Source: Methylotuvimicrobium sp018830325
GTDB lineage: Bacteria; Pseudomonadota; Gammaproteobacteria; Methylococcales; Methylomonadaceae
Length of the DNA: 64,000 nt
NCBI RefSeq assembly: GCF_044788715.1
Contig: NZ_CP173170.1
Span: forward strand, 3,224,001 to 3,288,000
Direction of reading: 5' to 3'
In this document: in pieces, positions 60,639-64,000 of the stretch
How the letters are laid out: each line of letters opens with the position of its first letter
Numbering within the stretch: the stretch's first letter is position 1
Program-made: the position numbers and the translations under genes
Notes under the pieces: model-generated
The model's input: only the letters and a program-made list of their open reading frames with translations
Database searches by the model: none
Told to the model about the DNA's origin: nothing

Positions 60639-61520
60639 CTAAATCCGGGCTGCAAGATTTTTCAAATAATCGGCAAAATCGCCTTTCAACTCTTCATGCA
60701 ATAAACCGTGCTCGACCGTCGCGATTAAAAAGCCGAGCTTGGAACCACAATCGTAGCGCTGCCCTTCAAACTCATATGCCAAGACCTGCTCATCGGCCAT
60801 CAATGCAGCGATTGCATCGGTAAGTTGAATTTCACCGCCCGCGCCTTTTTTGGTCCGTTTGATTTTATCGAAAATAGCCGGCGTCAAAATATAGCGACCA
60901 ACCACCGCCAAATTCGACGGCGCTTGCTCCGGCTTTGGTTTTTCGACAATCAATTTCACATCGCTTAGTTTCTCCGATACAGGTTCAGTCTTAACGATGC
61001 CGTAACTACCGGTTTCCGACGGATCGACTCGCTCGACTCCCAAAACGCTACTGCGTTCCTGATTGAATACGCTAACCATTTGCCGCATACATCCACGGTC
61101 TTTGTCTTCGATCAAATCGTCGGCCAAAATAACCGCAAACGGTTCATCGCCAACGATAGGCCTTGCGCAATATACAGCATGCCCCAAGCCTAACGCTTCT
61201 GACTGCCTAATATAAACGCATGATACATGCGGCGGTACGATATTTTGTATCATCCGTAAAGTCTGAATCTTTCCTTTCGCTTCCAGTTCGGTTTCAAGCT
61301 CATAGGCTTTGTCGAAATGATCGACAATCGATGTTTTATTGCGGCCAATCACAAAAATCATCGTATCGATACCTGCGGCAACCGCTTCATCGACCGCATA
61401 TTGAATCAACGGTTTATCGACGACCGGCAACATTTCTTTCGGACTGGCCTTGGTGGCCGGCAAAAACCGGGTGCCTAAACCCGCAACCGGAAACACGGCT
61501 TTCGTGATAATTTGTTTCAT
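60639..61520 (-). CDS. galU: UTP-glucose-1-phosphate uridylyltransferase
   Basis: Makes UDP-glucose for polysaccharide and trehalose or sucrose pathways. It has 293 residues. FPVAGLGTRFLPATKASPKE near the N-terminus (nucleotide-binding loop), VDKPLIQYAVDEAVAAGID, LGHAVYCARPIVGDEPFAVI and the metal-site LADDLIED are present, and VEKPKPEQAPSNLAVVGRYI is typical of bacterial GalU. It stands near the mannose-1-phosphate guanylyltransferase gene on the same strand, both serving sugar nucleotides. Confidence 0.97.
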   Translation of the reverse strand: MKQIITKAVFPVAGLGTRFLPATKASPKEMLPVVDKPLIQYAVDEAVAAGIDTMIFVIGRNKTSIVDHFDKAYELETELEAKGKIQTLRMIQNIVPPHVSCVYIRQSEALGLGHAVYCARPIVGDEPFAVILADDLIEDKDRGCMRQMVSVFNQERSSVLGVERVDPSETGSYGIVKTEPVSEKLSDVKLIVEKPKPEQAPSNLAVVGRYILTPAIFDKIKRTKKGAGGEIQLTDAIAALMADEQVLAYEFEGQRYDCGSKLGFLIATVEHGLLHEELKGDFADYLKNLAARI

Positions 61521-61602
61521 CGATATCTCCTGTTAATGAAATTACAATCTGAAATTTTGAATGGCTGGCTTTAGTCTATAACATCCACAACCGGCAAGCC
61601 GC

Positions 61603-61910
61603 TAGGCTGTCGAAAAAAAGCCATTTTAGCTAATTTCTGTGTTCCCGCTTTTTTAATCCAAAAATATTTTGGAAATTGTTTGTGATCATAGCTATAAAGC
61701 GCTAGGGGTAGGGTGCGCATCGCGCACCTGGGTCGGGAACTAATGGGTTCGGCGCCGTGAAAAGGTGCGCGATGCGCACCCTACGGCGATCAAAATATCT
61801 TGGAAATTGTTAATGATTACTATGTTATTTATAAAGCGCCTATTTATTTTCTCAAAATCCATAAACCAGTTATTTTTCTAACCTGAAAATCGGTAAATTT
61901 CGACAGCCTA
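61603..61910. repeat. Palindromic element with 13-bp ends and a REP pair inside
   Basis: TAGGCTGTCGAAA at 61603 and its exact inverse at 61898-61910 bound about 308 bases. Inside, TAGGGTGCGCATCGCGCACC and GGTGCGCGATGCGCACCCTA form a near-perfect inverted pair, flanked by two direct copies of TTTGGAAATTGTT/CTTGGAAATTGTT-type sequence. It fills the gap between galU and the guanylyltransferase gene. Confidence 0.82.
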
Positions 61911-61930
61911 ACAAGTTGGTCGCCCTTTAA

Positions 61931-63328
61931 TCAAACCCTACCATATTGATCTTGAAAACGCACAATATCGTCCTCGCCTAGATAGCTGCCCGATTGTACC
62001 TCGACCATTTCCAGCGGAATTACGCCGGGATTTTCCAAACAATGAACGGTCCCTAGCGGGATATAAATCGACTCGTTTTCGGCCAATAGAATCTGTTGAT
62101 CGCCCTTGGTAACCAAAGCGGTGCCTTTGACAATGATCCAATGTTCGGCCCGGTGATGATGTTTTTGTAAAGATAATTTAGCGCCGGGTTTAACCAAAAT
62201 CCGTTTGGTTTGATGGCGCTCCCCATTATCGACCGAATCGTAATGCCCCCACGGACGATAAACCTTGCGATGTAAATCAGCTTCACTGCGTTTTTGGCTT
62301 TTCAAAAAATCAACGATCGCTTTGACTTCTTGCACTTTGTCCTTGGACGCGACCAATAAGGCGTCATCGGTTTCGACAATGACCAGATCCTGAACACCGA
62401 TGGCGGCAACCAATTTATCTTTGGAATACAAATAAGAATTTTCGGTATCGACCGCCAAAACATCGCCGAACACTGCATTACCCGCGTCATCTTTCGGCGT
62501 CACCTCCCAAAGCGCGGTCCATGAACCGACATCGTTCCACCCGGCATCAAGCGGAATAACGACGGCATTGGCGGTTTTTTCCATCACGGCATAGTCGATC
62601 GAATCGGCCGGACAGGTCGAAAAAATATCCTTGCCGATACGGGTAAAGTCCAAATCCTGTTGCGCCGATTGCAGTGCTTCTCGACAGACCTTCAACATCT
62701 CGGGATTGAATTTCGCCAATTCGTCGAGATAAACGCCGGCTTTGAAAGCGAACATGCCGCTGTTCCAATAAAAATCGCCGCTATCGATATATCGCTGCGC
62801 GGTTTCCGCATCCGGTTTCTCGACGAATGCCGCGACCTTGAATGCTTCGCCCTGTTGCGACTGCGAACGTTGTATGTAGCCATAACCGATTTCAGGCTGT
62901 GTCGGCACAATACCGAAAGTCACCAATTGCCCTTGCCGGGCCAACGTATCGGCGGCAATGACGGCTTGATGAAACGCGGCGCAATCGGCAATGACGTGAT
63001 CGGCCGGCAAGATCAAAAGCACGTCGTCGGAAGCAACAGACAAAGCCGCCATCGCGACAGCAGGCGCGGTGTTCTTGCCGACCGGTTCCAAAATGATGGA
63101 GGCCGGTTTGACGCCGATTTCCCACATTTGCTCGGCCAGCATGAATCGATGATCTTCATTACAAACGGCGATTGGAGGTTTGATATGTTTGAGTCCATTG
63201 AGCCTCAGCACGGTTTCCTGAATCATCGTTCGCTCGGAAACCAGCGGCAGAAATTGCTTAGGATATTGTCCGCGAGACAACGGCCACAGCCGGGTGCCCG
63301 AACCGCCGGATAAAATAACAGGTATCAT
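61931..63328 (-). CDS. manC: Mannose-1-phosphate guanylyltransferase / mannose-6-phosphate isomerase
   Basis: Type II bifunctional PMI-GMP enzyme of 465 residues (also named CpsB or AlgA), which makes GDP-mannose. The N-terminal pyrophosphorylase has GGSGTRLWPLSRGQYPKQFL and FVEKPD; the C-terminal cupin isomerase has RPWGHYDSVDNGERHQTKRI, LSLQKHHHRAEHWIIVKGTA and YIPLGTVHCLENPG with the zinc histidines. GDP-mannose supplies surface polysaccharide. It lies upstream of galU, beyond a palindromic element. Confidence 0.95.
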   Translation of the reverse strand: MIPVILSGGSGTRLWPLSRGQYPKQFLPLVSERTMIQETVLRLNGLKHIKPPIAVCNEDHRFMLAEQMWEIGVKPASIILEPVGKNTAPAVAMAALSVASDDVLLILPADHVIADCAAFHQAVIAADTLARQGQLVTFGIVPTQPEIGYGYIQRSQSQQGEAFKVAAFVEKPDAETAQRYIDSGDFYWNSGMFAFKAGVYLDELAKFNPEMLKVCREALQSAQQDLDFTRIGKDIFSTCPADSIDYAVMEKTANAVVIPLDAGWNDVGSWTALWEVTPKDDAGNAVFGDVLAVDTENSYLYSKDKLVAAIGVQDLVIVETDDALLVASKDKVQEVKAIVDFLKSQKRSEADLHRKVYRPWGHYDSVDNGERHQTKRILVKPGAKLSLQKHHHRAEHWIIVKGTALVTKGDQQILLAENESIYIPLGTVHCLENPGVIPLEMVEVQSGSYLGEDDIVRFQDQYGRV

Positions 63329-63410
63329 AGGAAAATCCTTGGTAATGATAAATTTTTACAGACAACGATAAAGATTATAGCGGGTTTATCTAACCTTTTC
63401 TTTTAGGCAG

Positions 63411-63439
63411 TTGGTATCGCGCCGGCTTTTGCCTATACT
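63411..63439 (+). promoter_or_regulatory. Sigma-70 promoter of the DHH gene
   Basis: TTGGTA, 17-base spacer, TATACT. The -10 matches 5 of 6 and the -35 matches 4 of 6. It is about 35 bases upstream of the start codon. Confidence 0.6.
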
Positions 63440-63474
63440 TTGCCTTCCATTGTTTATTATTTAAGGAAAAACGC

Positions 63475-64000
63475 ATGCGCTTCGATGTTTTCAATGGCGA
63501 TGCCGACGGCATTTGCGCCTTAATTCAGCTTCGGCTTGCAGAGCCTGCAGACGCGCTACTGGTGACTGGAATTAAGCGCGACATCAATTTGCTTGAGCGC
63601 GTCGACGCTCGAAACGGCGACAAAGTCGTGGTACTGGACATTTCACTGGAAAAGAACCTGCCTTCGCTCCAGCGTATTCTGGATCAAGGCGCCGAGGTAT
63701 TCTATGTCGATCATCACCGACCCGGCGATATACCCGATCATACCGCATTAACCGCTCTGATCGATACCGATGCCAATGTCTGCACCAGTTTACTCATCGA
63801 CCGTTATTTACAAGGGCGCTACCGGGAATGGGCCATCACAGCCGCCTTCGGGGATAATCTGGATCAACCGGCCATGCAACTGGCCAACGAGCTATCATTG
63901 TCCGAAGCCCAAACCGAGCAAATTAAACAACTTGGCGTCTGTATCAATTACAACGGTTACGGTAGTTGCATCGAGGATCTACATTTTCCGCCCGCCGAAC
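63475..64000 (+). CDS. DHH-family phosphoesterase, 3'-partial
   Basis: Frame open from the ATG at 63475 (AAGGA eight bases upstream) to the window edge, 175 residues. MRFDVFNGDADGICALIQLR carries the first metal-site aspartates (FNGDADG), VVVLDISLEKN the second, and VFYVDHHRPGDIPDHT the DHH motif. The N-terminal half of the DHH domain is intact. Members include nanoRNases, cyclic-dinucleotide phosphodiesterases and RecJ; which type this is cannot be settled without the C-terminal half. Confidence 0.85.
   Translation, partial: MRFDVFNGDADGICALIQLRLAEPADALLVTGIKRDINLLERVDARNGDKVVVLDISLEKNLPSLQRILDQGAEVFYVDHHRPGDIPDHTALTALIDTDANVCTSLLIDRYLQGRYREWAITAAFGDNLDQPAMQLANELSLSEAQTEQIKQLGVCINYNGYGSCIEDLHFPPAE

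Overview
The window reads as chromosome of a gammaproteobacterium. The gene order gyrA-serC-pheA-hisC-tyrA-aroA-cmk-rpsA-ihfB is the known gammaproteobacterial aromatic supra-operon. The complete ccm operon, the urea/short-chain-amide porin plus urtABCDE plus ureDABCEFG cluster, and the dense load of small palindromic repeats would suit a methylotroph or methanotroph of the Methylococcales. That lineage is inference: no methane or methanol oxidation gene lies in the window.

Layout. 1-1.5 kb: feoAB (feoB cut by the window edge) behind a probable Fur box. 2.4-14 kb, minus strand: gyrA-serC-pheA-hisC-tyrA-aroA-cmk-rpsA-ihfB-lapA, joining DNA gyrase, Ser/Phe/Tyr/His-type aminotransfer, CMP kinase, ribosomal protein S1 and IHF. 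14.4-24 kb: a 68-residue orphan, then the cytochrome c maturation operon ccmABCDEFG-(unknown membrane-anchored protein)-ccmH-ccmI-hemN, tightly overlapped. 25-32 kb: infA, clpA/clpS, nudJ-mnmA and purB. 32.4-46.6 kb, minus strand: a full urea acquisition and hydrolysis block, outer-membrane porin, UrtABCDE importer, HupE/UreJ nickel-type permease and urease with its accessory proteins. 47-50.6 kb: threonine breakdown (SDR-type threonine dehydrogenase and KBL), a small membrane protein and cobO. 51-56 kb: an orphan hydrogenase-maturation protease and sbcCD. 56.5-60 kb: a signalling patch with a REC/degenerate HD-GYP protein, a second response regulator and a Cys-rich unknown. 60.6-64 kb: galU, a mannose-1-phosphate guanylyltransferase and the start of a DHH phosphoesterase gene.

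Almost every long intergenic gap is filled with small non-coding palindromic elements. I separated several end-families by their inverted termini (called A, B, C, D, E, F, G and H here), plus REP-like pairs. They are repeatedly nested: family B lies inside A between duplicated TTCAC pentamers, D lies inside A, and some copies have mismatched ends. Several families with different termini share one internal core around TGTATTCACGGCG. This mosaic is the least conventional thing in the window. No CRISPR array, tRNA, rRNA, prophage or intact transposase gene was seen.
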